The position numbers were made by a program, and so were the translations under genes. Below, piece after piece: positions 17,819 through 26,800 of a stretch of DNA of 64,000 nucleotides. The DNA comes from HIMB59 sp038124765 (GTDB lineage Bacteria; Pseudomonadota; Alphaproteobacteria; HIMB59): the NCBI GenBank assembly GCA_038124765.1, contig JAYPCO010000001.1, positions 1 through 64,000 on the forward strand. The letters run 5' to 3'. A model generated the notes under the pieces. It was not told where the DNA came from. It saw nothing but the letters and a program-made list of their open reading frames with translations, and ran no database searches. Position 1 is the first letter of the stretch, and the number at the start of each line of letters is the position of its first letter.

Positions 17819-18159
17819 TATACCCTCTCCTCTAGCACTACAGTTAATCTAGAAAAAGGTTTAATAATTTGAAAAGCTCTACCTTTGCTCATTGGTCTAA
17901 ATCTTTTCATTCTTAAGCTCTTTCCAACATATGCTTCTTTAACAAATAATTTATCAATATCTAAGTTGTTATTATTTTCAGCGTTAGCCACTGCAGAATT
18001 AAGTGTTTTTAAAACTTCTTTGCTTACTCTTTTATTTGAAAACTTAAGTATATTAAGGGCAGAATTGATATCTTTTTTTCTTATATCTTTTATGACTAAG
18101 TTTAACTTTTGACAGCTAATTCTAATCATTTTATTAATTGCTTTAACTTCTTTTGCCAT
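17818..18159 (-). CDS. rplV: 50S ribosomal protein L22
   Basis: L22 extends a beta-hairpin into the nascent peptide tunnel. The 113-residue sequence has LNSAVANAENN and the hairpin-end motif SLRMKRFRPMSKGRAFQI. It lies between rpsS and rpsC as in the standard S10 operon. Confidence 0.97.
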   Translation of the reverse strand: MAKEVKAINKMIRISCQKLNLVIKDIRKKDINSALNILKFSNKRVSKEVLKTLNSAVANAENNNNLDIDKLFVKEAYVGKSLRMKRFRPMSKGRAFQIIKPFSRLTVVLEERV

Positions 18160-18443
18160 TACTTTTTACCTTGAACTGCTTTCTTATCACCTGAGTGACC
18201 CTTGAAGACCCTAGTAGGTGAAAACTCGCCAAGTTTATGACCCACCATATCTTCAGTAACATAAACTGGTATAAAAGATTTTCCATTATATACAGATAAA
18301 GTAACTCCAACAAAGTCTGGAATTATAGTTGATCTACGAGACCATGTTTTAATTGGTGACTTTGAATTTTCATCTTTAGATTTTTTTACTTTTTTATAAA
18401 GAGTAATATCAAAGTAAGGTCCTTTCCAAACTGATCTTGCCAT
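18159..18443 (-). CDS. rpsS: 30S ribosomal protein S19
   Basis: S19 binds the 30S head with S13. The 94-residue sequence shows ARSVWKGPY and VTEDMVGHKLGEFSPTR. It overlaps rplB by one base. Confidence 0.98.
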   Translation of the reverse strand: MARSVWKGPYFDITLYKKVKKSKDENSKSPIKTWSRRSTIIPDFVGVTLSVYNGKSFIPVYVTEDMVGHKLGEFSPTRVFKGHSGDKKAVQGKK

Positions 18444-19267
18444 TATTTCTTAACCCTTCTTGCTATAATCATTTTAGATGTAAATTTAATTTTTCTAGTT
18501 TTCTTACCTTTAGTTTTTAATCCCCATGGAGAAGTTGGATGTCTGCCGCCTGATGTTCTTCCTTCACCGCCACCATGTGGGTGATCAACAGGATTCATTG
18601 CAACGCCTCGAACAGTTGGTCTAATACCTAAGTGTCTTTTAATACCTGCTTTACCGATCTTTTTATTCTTATTATCTTGATTGGAAACTACGCCAATAGT
18701 GGCCATGCAGTCGCCATTTATTAATCTCGTTTCACGAGACGACATTTTAATCATAATGTATTTGTCTTGAACGCCAAGAACCTGTGCAAAGGCACCTGCT
18801 GATCTACAAAGTTTACCACCTGCGCCAGGTTTTAATTCAATATTATGAATTGAAGTACCAGTAGGAATATTTTTTATTTGCATTGAATTACCAGATGAAA
18901 TTTCAGCTTTAGAAGAAGAAATTACCTTATCTCCTATTTTAATATCAGAAGGAGCTAAGATATACTCTTTTAGATCTTGATAATCAACTAGCGCAATAAA
19001 TCCGCTTCTATTTGGATCGTATTCAATTCTCTCAATAGTACCGATTTTATCAAATGTATTTCTTTTAAAATTAATAATTCTATATTTTTTCTTATGACCG
19101 CCTGATCTATGTCTAATGGTTATTTTTCCAGTATTATTTCTACCGGAAGATGGTTGCATCTCTTCTGTTAATTCCTTTAAAGGTCTGCCTCTAAATAAAA
19201 CTGACTTGTCAATCTTAACAGTTTTTCTGAAAGAAGGTGTAGTGGGTTTATATGTAATTAATCCCAT
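18443..19267 (-). CDS. rplB: 50S ribosomal protein L2
   Basis: L2 is needed for subunit association and peptidyl transfer. The 274-residue protein has LYRP-like N-terminal basic sequence, the OB-fold core and the invariant RGVAMNPVDHPHGGGEG loop (about 220-236) containing the key histidine. Length is standard. Confidence 0.98.
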   Translation of the reverse strand: MGLITYKPTTPSFRKTVKIDKSVLFRGRPLKELTEEMQPSSGRNNTGKITIRHRSGGHKKKYRIINFKRNTFDKIGTIERIEYDPNRSGFIALVDYQDLKEYILAPSDIKIGDKVISSSKAEISSGNSMQIKNIPTGTSIHNIELKPGAGGKLCRSAGAFAQVLGVQDKYIMIKMSSRETRLINGDCMATIGVVSNQDNKNKKIGKAGIKRHLGIRPTVRGVAMNPVDHPHGGGEGRTSGGRHPTSPWGLKTKGKKTRKIKFTSKMIIARRVKK

Positions 19268-19551
19268 TATTTTACTTTAGCTCCCATATCAATTGTATTG
19301 CCCTCTTTAAGAGTTACTATAATTCTTTTAAGTTCAGATCTACTGCCTCTTTGACCTTTGAAAACTTTTGGCTTACTTTTAACTTTTAAACTATTTAAAC
19401 TTTCAACTTTTACCTTGTAGGTATCTTCTACAACTTTTTTAATATTAGTTTTATTTGCATCTTTTCTCACTTCAAAAACATATTTATTAAATTGAGAGTT
19501 AGCTGTTGATTTTTCGGTTATAACAGGTCTTTTTATTAAATTAATGTCCAT
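19267..19551 (-). CDS. rplW: 50S ribosomal protein L23
   Basis: L23 sits at the tunnel exit and is the docking point for trigger factor and SRP. The 94-residue sequence shows IKRPVITEKST near the N-terminus and the YKVKVESLNSLKVKSK segment. It follows the rplD fragment by six bases. Confidence 0.96.
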   Translation of the reverse strand: MDINLIKRPVITEKSTANSQFNKYVFEVRKDANKTNIKKVVEDTYKVKVESLNSLKVKSKPKVFKGQRGSRSELKRIIVTLKEGNTIDMGAKVK

Positions 19552-19557
19552 TGTTTA

Positions 19558-19956
19558 TTAGTTACCTATGAATTTACTATATAAATTAGTACCTTTTGAA
19601 ATATATAACTGATCTGCTTTTAATGAAGTATGGATTGAGTAACTTATATCTGAATTGAAATAAATATTTTTATAATTTCTAAATTTTTTAGCTAAATCAT
19701 TTTTGTTTAAATCTTTTAGAACAATTACTATTAATTTATTCATATTTTTAGACGCTAAATCTTTAACTGACTGTTCATTCAGCTTATCTTCATCAAAAGA
19801 AAAAAGTGATTTGTTATTGCTTTTGATAACAAGTGAAGATTTTAGTGCTAATTGGCTTACTTTCTTATTTACTTTAAATGATACAAGGTGAAATTTTGGT
19901 CCAAATGCTTTACCGCCACCTCTTCTTTGTGGGGATTTTTTATTACCTGCTCTCGC
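19558..19956 (-). CDS. rplD: 50S ribosomal protein L4, C-terminal part (5' end lost in assembly gap)
   Basis: 132 residues remain, starting ARAGNKKSPQRRGGGKAFGP, which is the L4 tunnel-loop region (normally around residue 75), and ending in the globular domain. The N-terminal third lies in the run of N at 19957-20056. A conceptual translation through the N joins this piece to L3, but that fusion is an artefact of the arbitrary 100-base gap length. In E. coli L4 also represses the S10 operon; the sequence does not show that here. Confidence 0.93.
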   Translation of the reverse strand, partial: ARAGNKKSPQRRGGGKAFGPKFHLVSFKVNKKVSQLALKSSLVIKSNNKSLFSFDEDKLNEQSVKDLASKNMNKLIVIVLKDLNKNDLAKKFRNYKNIYFNSDISYSIHTSLKADQLYISKGTNLYSKFIGN

Positions 19957-20056
19957 NNNNNNNNNNNNNNNNNNNNNNNNNNNNNNNNNNNNNNNNNNNN
20001 NNNNNNNNNNNNNNNNNNNNNNNNNNNNNNNNNNNNNNNNNNNNNNNNNNNNNNNN
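19957..20056. other. Assembly gap: exactly 100 N
   Basis: A run of exactly 100 undetermined bases interrupts the rplC-rplD junction. Round gap lengths of this kind are scaffold placeholders. L3 lacks roughly its last 45 residues and L4 roughly its first 75, so the true missing sequence is likely about 350-400 bases rather than 100. Confidence 0.97.
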
Positions 20057-20556
20057 GTGGTCACCTTATCCCCTAAATGACCGGCCATTTTTTTCCCTTT
20101 AAAAACACGTCCAACACCCTGGTTCTGACCGGTTGATCCGTGTGCACGGTGTGAAATTGAAACACCATGAGACGCTCTCATACCACCAAAATGATGTCGC
20201 TTCATAGCGCCAGCAAAACCTTTACCAGTTGATTTAGATTGTACGCATACCTTGTCGCCCACTTTAAATGCCGGATTGATTTCTGAGCCAATAGCTAATA
20301 ATTCATCTTCTTTAGTTAGTCTTTGTTCTTTAATTACTTTTCTTGGTTCAATATTTTTTTTGTTAAAATCTTTTAATTGAGGTTTATTAAGTTTTTTAGG
20401 AGTGAGGTATCCTATTATATTTGCAATATATCCGTCTTTTTCAGCAGTTCTAGCTCCAACTACTGTACATGAAGTATAATCTAGTACTGTTGCACAAACT
20501 CTCGTTCCATTATCATTAACAAATGACGTTTGTCCAATTTTAGTTCCTAGTATCAT
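20057..20556 (-). CDS. rplC: 50S ribosomal protein L3, N-terminal part (3' end lost in assembly gap)
   Basis: 166 residues are present, from MILGTKIGQTSFVND through the conserved GKGFAGAMKRHHFGG and SHRAHGSTGQNQ loops to GHLGDKVT, where the N run begins. L3 is usually about 205-220 residues, so the last C-terminal strands are missing. The gene starts one base after rpsJ ends, as the second gene of the S10 cluster. Confidence 0.95.
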
Positions 20557-20557
20557 T

Positions 20558-20872
20558 TTATTTTTTAATTTTTATATCTACATTTACCCCAGACGCTAAA
20601 TCTAATTTCATTAAAGCATCTACAGTTTGTGGTGTTGGTTCAATAATATCCATCATTCTAATGTGTGTTCTTAATTCAAATTGTTCTCTACTTTTTTTGT
20701 CAACATGTGGAGATTTGTTTACAGTAACTCTTTCTATTTTTGAAGGCATTGGAATTGGGCCAATTACTTTTGCACCTGTTCTTTTTGCAGTTTGTAGAAT
20801 ATCTATTGAACTTTTATCTAAGATGTTATGGTCAAATGACTTAAGACGAATTCTAATATTTTGATTAATCAT
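20558..20872 (-). CDS. rpsJ: 30S ribosomal protein S10 (NusE)
   Basis: S10 is a 30S head protein and also, as NusE, links NusG to the leading ribosome. The 104-residue sequence has IRIRLKSFDH, GPIPMPSKIERVTV and the HVDKKSREQFE hairpin. It directly follows fusA; the tuf gene often found between them is absent here and is encoded at 35053-36243. Confidence 0.98.
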   Translation of the reverse strand: MINQNIRIRLKSFDHNILDKSSIDILQTAKRTGAKVIGPIPMPSKIERVTVNKSPHVDKKSREQFELRTHIRMMDIIEPTPQTVDALMKLDLASGVNVDIKIKK

Positions 20873-20874
20873 GT

Positions 20875-22938
20875 TTATGCTAGCTTAGATTTAATTTCTT
20901 CTTCTACATTTGATGGAACAACATCATAATGAGAAAATAACATTGTATAACTTGCTCGACCCTGACTCATGGAACGTAGATTATTAACATAACCAAACAT
21001 ATTAGCAAGTGGTACTACGGCTGTTACAACCTTTGCATTTCCTCTATCTTCCATTTTTTCAATTTGACCACGTCGTGAGTTTAAATCACCAATAATATCA
21101 CCCATATAATCTTCAGGTGTTACAGCTTCTACTTTCATCATAGGCTCTAAAAGTTTTGGGCTAGCTTTACCAACTGCCTCTCTAAATGCAGCTCTTGAGG
21201 CGATTTCAAATGCTAAAACTGATGAGTCAACATCATGATATGCGCCATCATAAACCTCAGCTTCAAAATCGATAACATTATATCCGGCAATTACACCATT
21301 AAGAGATGCGCTTTTAATACCTTTTTCAACACCTGGGATATACTCTTTAGGAATATTCCCACCAACAACAGTATTAGTAAATTTTATACCTGAACTTCTT
21401 TCAAGTGGTTTGAATTTCATTTTTACTCTAGCGAATTGTCCAGCACCACCAGATTGTTTTTTATGTGTATAATCTACTTCAACTGCTTTAGTGATGGTTT
21501 CTCTATAGGCAACCTGTGGAGCACCAACGTCTGCTTCAACTTTAAACTCTCTTTTCATACGATCTACGATAATTTCTAAGTGAAGTTCACCCATACCTTT
21601 AATGATTGTCTGACCAGACTCTTCGTCTGAAGCAACTCTAAAACTAGGATCTTCTTGGGCAAGTCTATTAAGTGCTTGACCCATTTTTTCATAATCTGCT
21701 TTTGTTTTAGGTTCAACAGCCACTTCGATAACTGGTTCAGGAAATTCCATTTTTTCTAAAATAACGGGTTTTGTAGGTTCACATAGAGTATCACCAGTTG
21801 TTACATTTTTCATTCCAACTAAAGCTACAATATCACCTGCTTTTGCATCTTTAATCTCTTCACGAGTATTTGCATGCATCAGAAGCATCCTACCAATTCT
21901 TTCTTTTTGGTCTTTTGATGAATTTAGGATAGTAGAACCAGAAGTTAATTTTCCGCAATAAAGTCTTATAAAAGTAATTTGTCCGACAAAGGGATCAGAT
22001 GCAACTTTGAAAGCAAGAGCTGCAAAAGGTTCTTCGGGAGTATTAGGAATTTGTATTTTTTCTTCTGAGCCTTCTCTTATACCTTCTACGTAACCGATAT
22101 CTTTTGGAGAAGGTAGATAGTCAACTACTGCATCTAATAATGGTTGAACGCCCTTATTTTTAAATGCAGTTCCACATAACACAGGAACGAATTTGAAGCC
22201 AATAGTACCTTTTCTTATACATTTTTTAAGCACTTCAACTGAAATTTCTTTACCTTCTAGATAATCTTCCATAGCCTGATCGTCAGCTTCGACAGCCATT
22301 TCAATTAATGCTTCTCTTTTTTTTGTGGCTTCAGCTAATAAGTCTTCACTAATATCTACAATATCAAATTTTGCACCTAAGCTATCATCTTGCCAAATTA
22401 TTGACTTAAAGTTAACTAAATCCACAACCCCTTTAAATTCAGCTTCCTTACCAATAGCCATTTGTAAAACTAGCGGGTTAGCACCTAACCTATCTTTAAT
22501 AGATTGAATATTCATATCAAAATTTGCTCCAAGGCGATCCATTTTGTTACAAAAACAAATTCTTGGTACTTTATATCTATCTGCCTGTCTCCAAACAGTC
22601 TCAGATTGTGGCTCTACTCCAGCAACTCCGTCAAAACACGCAACTGCACCGTCTAAAACTCTGAGAGACCTTTCCACTTCGATTGTAAAATCAACGTGTC
22701 CAGGGGTATCGATAATATTAATTCTGTGATCATTCCAAAAACAAGTAGTAGCAGCAGAGGTGATAGTAATTCCTCTCTCCTGCTCTTGTTCCATCCAGTC
22801 CATGGTAGCGGCGCCATCATGAACTTCTCCAATTTTATGAGACTTACCAGTGTAGTATAAAACTCTTTCTGTAGTGGTGGTTTTTCCGGCATCGATATGA
22901 GCCATAATACCAATATTTCTATATTTACTTAAATCCAT
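20875..22938 (-). CDS. fusA: Elongation factor G
   Basis: EF-G is the GTPase that drives ribosomal translocation. Taking the ATG at 22938 gives 687 residues beginning MDLSKYRNIGIMAH. That ATG has AGGTGG five bases upstream and is preferred over the GTG at 22947, which would overlap rpsG. The G1 motif AHIDAGKTTTTE, effector region RGITITSAA, DTPGHVDF and NKMDR are all present, followed by domains II-V with the GGAGQFA segment of domain IV. Its neighbours are rpsG upstream and rpsJ downstream. Confidence 0.98.
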   Translation of the reverse strand: MDLSKYRNIGIMAHIDAGKTTTTERVLYYTGKSHKIGEVHDGAATMDWMEQEQERGITITSAATTCFWNDHRINIIDTPGHVDFTIEVERSLRVLDGAVACFDGVAGVEPQSETVWRQADRYKVPRICFCNKMDRLGANFDMNIQSIKDRLGANPLVLQMAIGKEAEFKGVVDLVNFKSIIWQDDSLGAKFDIVDISEDLLAEATKKREALIEMAVEADDQAMEDYLEGKEISVEVLKKCIRKGTIGFKFVPVLCGTAFKNKGVQPLLDAVVDYLPSPKDIGYVEGIREGSEEKIQIPNTPEEPFAALAFKVASDPFVGQITFIRLYCGKLTSGSTILNSSKDQKERIGRMLLMHANTREEIKDAKAGDIVALVGMKNVTTGDTLCEPTKPVILEKMEFPEPVIEVAVEPKTKADYEKMGQALNRLAQEDPSFRVASDEESGQTIIKGMGELHLEIIVDRMKREFKVEADVGAPQVAYRETITKAVEVDYTHKKQSGGAGQFARVKMKFKPLERSSGIKFTNTVVGGNIPKEYIPGVEKGIKSASLNGVIAGYNVIDFEAEVYDGAYHDVDSSVLAFEIASRAAFREAVGKASPKLLEPMMKVEAVTPEDYMGDIIGDLNSRRGQIEKMEDRGNAKVVTAVVPLANMFGYVNNLRSMSQGRASYTMLFSHYDVVPSNVEEEIKSKLA

Positions 22939-22940
22939 TA

Positions 22941-23414
22941 CTACCACCTATAATGAGCAAAGGCTCTATTTGCTTCTGCCATTTTATGAACTTCTTCCTT
23001 CTTTTTAACTGAGTTTCCTTTATTTTCAAAAGCATCAATTAATTCATTAGCTAATCTTTGCTTTTGAGTTTTTTCATTTCTCTTTCTTGAATTTGAGAGT
23101 ATCCATTTGAAGGCAAGTGCTTGTGCTCTAGAACTTCTTACTTCCATTGGAACTTGGTATGTTGCACCACCAACACGTCTTGATTTTACTTCTACTGAAG
23201 GTTTAACATTATTGATTGATTTTTGAAAATAATCTAAAGGATCATCACTTTGGTTTAGATTTTTTATTATGTCCAAAGCTCCATAAACAATCTTTTGAGC
23301 TACAGCTTTTTTACCACCAACCATAACTTCATTAATAAATTTATTTAAAACCGTACTTTTATATATTGGATCAGGTAATACGGGTCTCTTCTCTGCTGCT
23401 CTTCTTCTTGACAT
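22941..23414 (-). CDS. rpsG: 30S ribosomal protein S7
   Basis: S7 initiates assembly of the 30S head. The 157-residue protein starts MSRRRAAEKRPVLPDP and has the RVGGATYQVPMEVR loop (about 80-93) and terminal ANRAFAHYRW. It follows rpsL by 11 bases. Confidence 0.98.
   Translation of the reverse strand: MSRRRAAEKRPVLPDPIYKSTVLNKFINEVMVGGKKAVAQKIVYGALDIIKNLNQSDDPLDYFQKSINNVKPSVEVKSRRVGGATYQVPMEVRSSRAQALAFKWILSNSRKRNEKTQKQRLANELIDAFENKGNSVKKKEEVHKMAEANRAFAHYRW
22944..22949 (-). promoter_or_regulatory. Ribosome-binding site of fusA
   Basis: The minus strand reads AGGTGG five bases before the ATG at 22938, inside the last codons of rpsG. It is one of the best Shine-Dalgarno matches in the window and fixes the EF-G start. 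Confidence 0.8.
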
Positions 23415-23425
23415 GTTTTATTAAC

Positions 23426-23800
23426 TTAACTCTTAGGTCTTTTTGCGCCATACTTTGATCTACGTTGACGTCTCTTTTCAAGTCCTTGTGTATCTAATGT
23501 TCCTCTTATTATATGATATCTAACACCGGGGAGATCTTTAACTCTACCACCTCTAATTAAAACAACTGAGTGCTCTTGTAAGTTGTGGCCTTCACCTGGG
23601 ATATATGCTGTTACTTCCTGACCATTTGTAAGCTTAACCCTAGCAACTTTTCTAAGAGCTGAGTTTGGTTTTTTGGGAGTAGTCGTATAAACTCTGAGGC
23701 AAACACCACGTTTTTGTGGACAAGCCTTAAGAGCTGGTACTTTATTTCTTTTAGAAACCTTTTCCCTAGATTTGCGAACTAATTGATTTATGGTCGGCAT
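23426..23800 (-). CDS. rpsL: 30S ribosomal protein S12
   Basis: S12 governs decoding accuracy. The 124-residue sequence begins MPTINQLVRKSR. It keeps lysines at both classical streptomycin positions (TTPKKPNSALRK and GGRVKDLPGVRYH), so it is of the drug-sensitive type. A strong promoter lies in the 41-base gap from rpoC, with its predicted transcription start only a few bases before the ATG. Confidence 0.98.
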   Translation of the reverse strand: MPTINQLVRKSREKVSKRNKVPALKACPQKRGVCLRVYTTTPKKPNSALRKVARVKLTNGQEVTAYIPGEGHNLQEHSVVLIRGGRVKDLPGVRYHIIRGTLDTQGLEKRRQRRSKYGAKRPKS

Positions 23801-23809
23801 AGTCCGCAG

Positions 23810-23838
23810 AATATATTTATAGTAATTGTATTAGTCAA
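23810..23838 (-). promoter_or_regulatory. Sigma-70 promoter of the str genes (rpsL-rpsG-fusA and onward)
   Basis: Between rpoC and rpsL the minus strand has TTGACT (23833-23838), exactly 17 bases, then TATATT (23810-23815). It is the best core promoter match I found. Predicted initiation falls about 3-4 bases before the rpsL ATG at 23800, so its transcript would be nearly leaderless. Confidence 0.65.
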
Positions 23839-23841
23839 CAT

Positions 23842-26800
23842 TTATTTGGCATTTTCCAGTTGTTTTAGTAATGAATTGTCGCGGATTTTAGCTTCTTTTC
23901 GCAAAGCTCTAATTACGTTACCTGTTCCAGCAGGTATCAACTTTCCAACAATCACATTTTCTTTTAAGCCTGTTAAGTTATCAACTTTTCCATTGATTGC
24001 AGCTTCAGTCAAAACTCTCGTTGTCTCTTGGAATGATGCAGCTGAAATAAATGAGTTAGTTTGTAAGCTTGCTTTGGTAATACCTAAAATCATCATTTTA
24101 TATTCAACTTCTTTTTTACCCTCTGCTTTCAAAGAGTTATTTTTTTCGATCACTGCGATTCTATCTACGACATCACCAGCTAAAAATTCACTGTCACCAG
24201 ACTCTATTACTTCAACTTTTTGAAGCATTTGACGAGTAATACATTCTATGTGCTTATCGTCGATTAAAACACCTTGTAGTCTGTATACTTTTTGAACTTC
24301 TCTGACCATGTAGTCAGCTAATGCTTCAATACCTAGAATGTTTAATATATCACCAGGAGCAGGAGTGCCATCTACTATCATGTCACCTTTATTAACTTTA
24401 TCTCCTTCATTGAAATAAATATAAGTACCTTTAGGTATTAAATATTCAACTGGTTCACCCGTTTCCGGATTAATGATAATTCTTCTTTTACTTTTAATAT
24501 CTTTACCAAATTCAATTGTTCCGCTTATTTCAGCTAAGACCGCAGGGTTTTTTGGTTTTCTAGATTCAAAAATATCGGCAACTCTTGGAAGGCCGCCTGT
24601 AATATCTTTAGTTTTAGAAGAAGCTCTAGGAATTCTTGCAATAACATCGCCAGCATTAATTTCTTTACCTTTGTCAATATTTAAAACTATTCCTACACTA
24701 AGATCATAAGATGCAGAATTTTTAGAATTTTTAGTTTTTACTAAATCACCCTTTTCGTCTGTAATAAGTAATTGTGGTTTTAAGTCCTGCTTACCTTGGA
24801 AGCTTTTCCAATCGATAATTACTTTTGATGAGATACCGGTTGTTTCATCAAATCTTTCTATGAATGAAACACCTTCAACAAGATCTTTGAAGTCAAGAAT
24901 ACCTGATTCTTCAGCTATAATAGGAACAGTATATGGATCCCACTCTAAAATCAGCTGGTTTAATGATATATCAGCGGCATCCTTTACCATTAATGTCGAT
25001 CCATAAGGCGCTCTAAATGTTGAGACTAATGTTTTATTAACATCATAAATTTCAATCTCAGTAGTTCTATTGATTATGATCTCATTATTGTTTTCATTTT
25101 TAACAGATCTTAAATTTTTAATTTTAATCTTTCCGTCACTTGGGGATTCAAAATTAGATTTTTCTGCTGATGAACTTGCAACACCACCGACATGGAATGT
25201 TCTCATAGTTAACTGAGTTCCTGGTTCTCCGATTGACTGTGCAGCTATAATACCAACAGCTTCGCCTGTATTTACAGGCTCTCCCTTTGCCAAATCACGG
25301 CCGTACGCTTTGGCACAAATACCGTTTACGCATCCACAGGTTATTGGAGACTTAATTCTAACAGATGTAATATTTTCTTTTTCAATTTTTTCAATTTCAT
25401 CATGAGAAATATAATCACCATTTTTTAAAATAGTTTGACCAGACTTGTTCTTTACATCATCGGCAAGGAATCTGCCGAACACTCTATCTTTAAGAGGTAC
25501 AGATACTTCTCCAGACTCGTAAATTGTATCGACACCTAATCCATTTGAACAAGTGCAATCCTTTTGAGTGATCGTAAGATCCTGCGCAACGTCTACAAGT
25601 CTTCTTGTTAAGTAACCAGAACTTGCTGTCTTTAAGGCAGTATCCGCTAAACCTTTTCTAGCACCATGCGTAGAGTTGAAATATTCTAAAACAGTTAATC
25701 CATCTTTGAAATTTGAAATAATTGGATTTTCAATAATCTCTCCGGATGGTCTAGCCATCAAACCTCTCATACCTGCAAGCTGCTTAAGTTGAGCTTCTGA
25801 CCCCCTAGCACCAGAGTGTGCCATGATGTATACGGAGTTAATTTGATTATCTTTACTAGAAGAAACAGTTTTCATCATAGCTTTAGCAACTTTATCAGTA
25901 CACGTTGACCAAAGTCCTACAACTTTATTGTATTTTTCTCTTTCAGTTATCAAACCTTCTTGATATTGATTTTCTAAACTAGTGACTTGTTTTTGAGTTT
26001 CTTGAATAAGTGAATTTTTTTCTTCTGGAACAACTAAATCATCTTTACCAAAAGATATGCCAGCTTTAGCGGCATACTTGAAACCTACATTCATTATTTG
26101 ATCAACAAATATACAAGTGGCTTTCTGGCCTGTGAAACGATAAACGTTATCTAAAAGATTACTTACTTCCTTTTTAGTTAAAATTTTATTTACACAGTCA
26201 AAAGGTAAATCGTTACTTTCTGGAACTGTTCTATAAAGCAATACCCTACCCGGAGATGTTTTGAATTTTTTTAATTCATGTGTATTGGTATCTTTATTAA
26301 AAGTTTTAGTTCTAAAAAGTATTGGTGTGTGTAAATGGACAGATTTATTTTCTAATGCGAATTCTACTTCGCCCACATGTGAAAAATATTTTTTTGGTTC
26401 TTCGTTCTCGTTTATAAGAGATAAATAGTATATTCCTAAAACAATATCCTGACTGGGAACAATAATTGGCTTTCCACTAGAAGGTGAAAGAATATTATTA
26501 GTACTCATCATTAACACTCTAGCTTCCAATTGAGCTTCTAAACTTAATGGAATGTGAACTGCCATTTGATCACCATCAAAGTCGGCATTAAAAGCTGTAC
26601 ATACTAAAGGGTGAAGTTGAATTGCTTTACCTTCAATTAAAACTGGTTCGAATGCTTGAATACCTAACCTATGAAGCGTTGGGGCTCTGTTTAGAAGAAC
26701 AGGGTGTTCGCGAATTACTTCATCTAAAATATCCCATACTTCAGGTCTTTCAGATTCAACCATTTTTCTTGCAGATTTTAGTGTGGATGCAAAGCCGTAT

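Noticed and set aside
19558..20556. A single 332-residue L3-L4 fusion protein
   Set aside because: The join runs through exactly 100 N. Both proteins are missing expected parts, so it is an assembly artefact.
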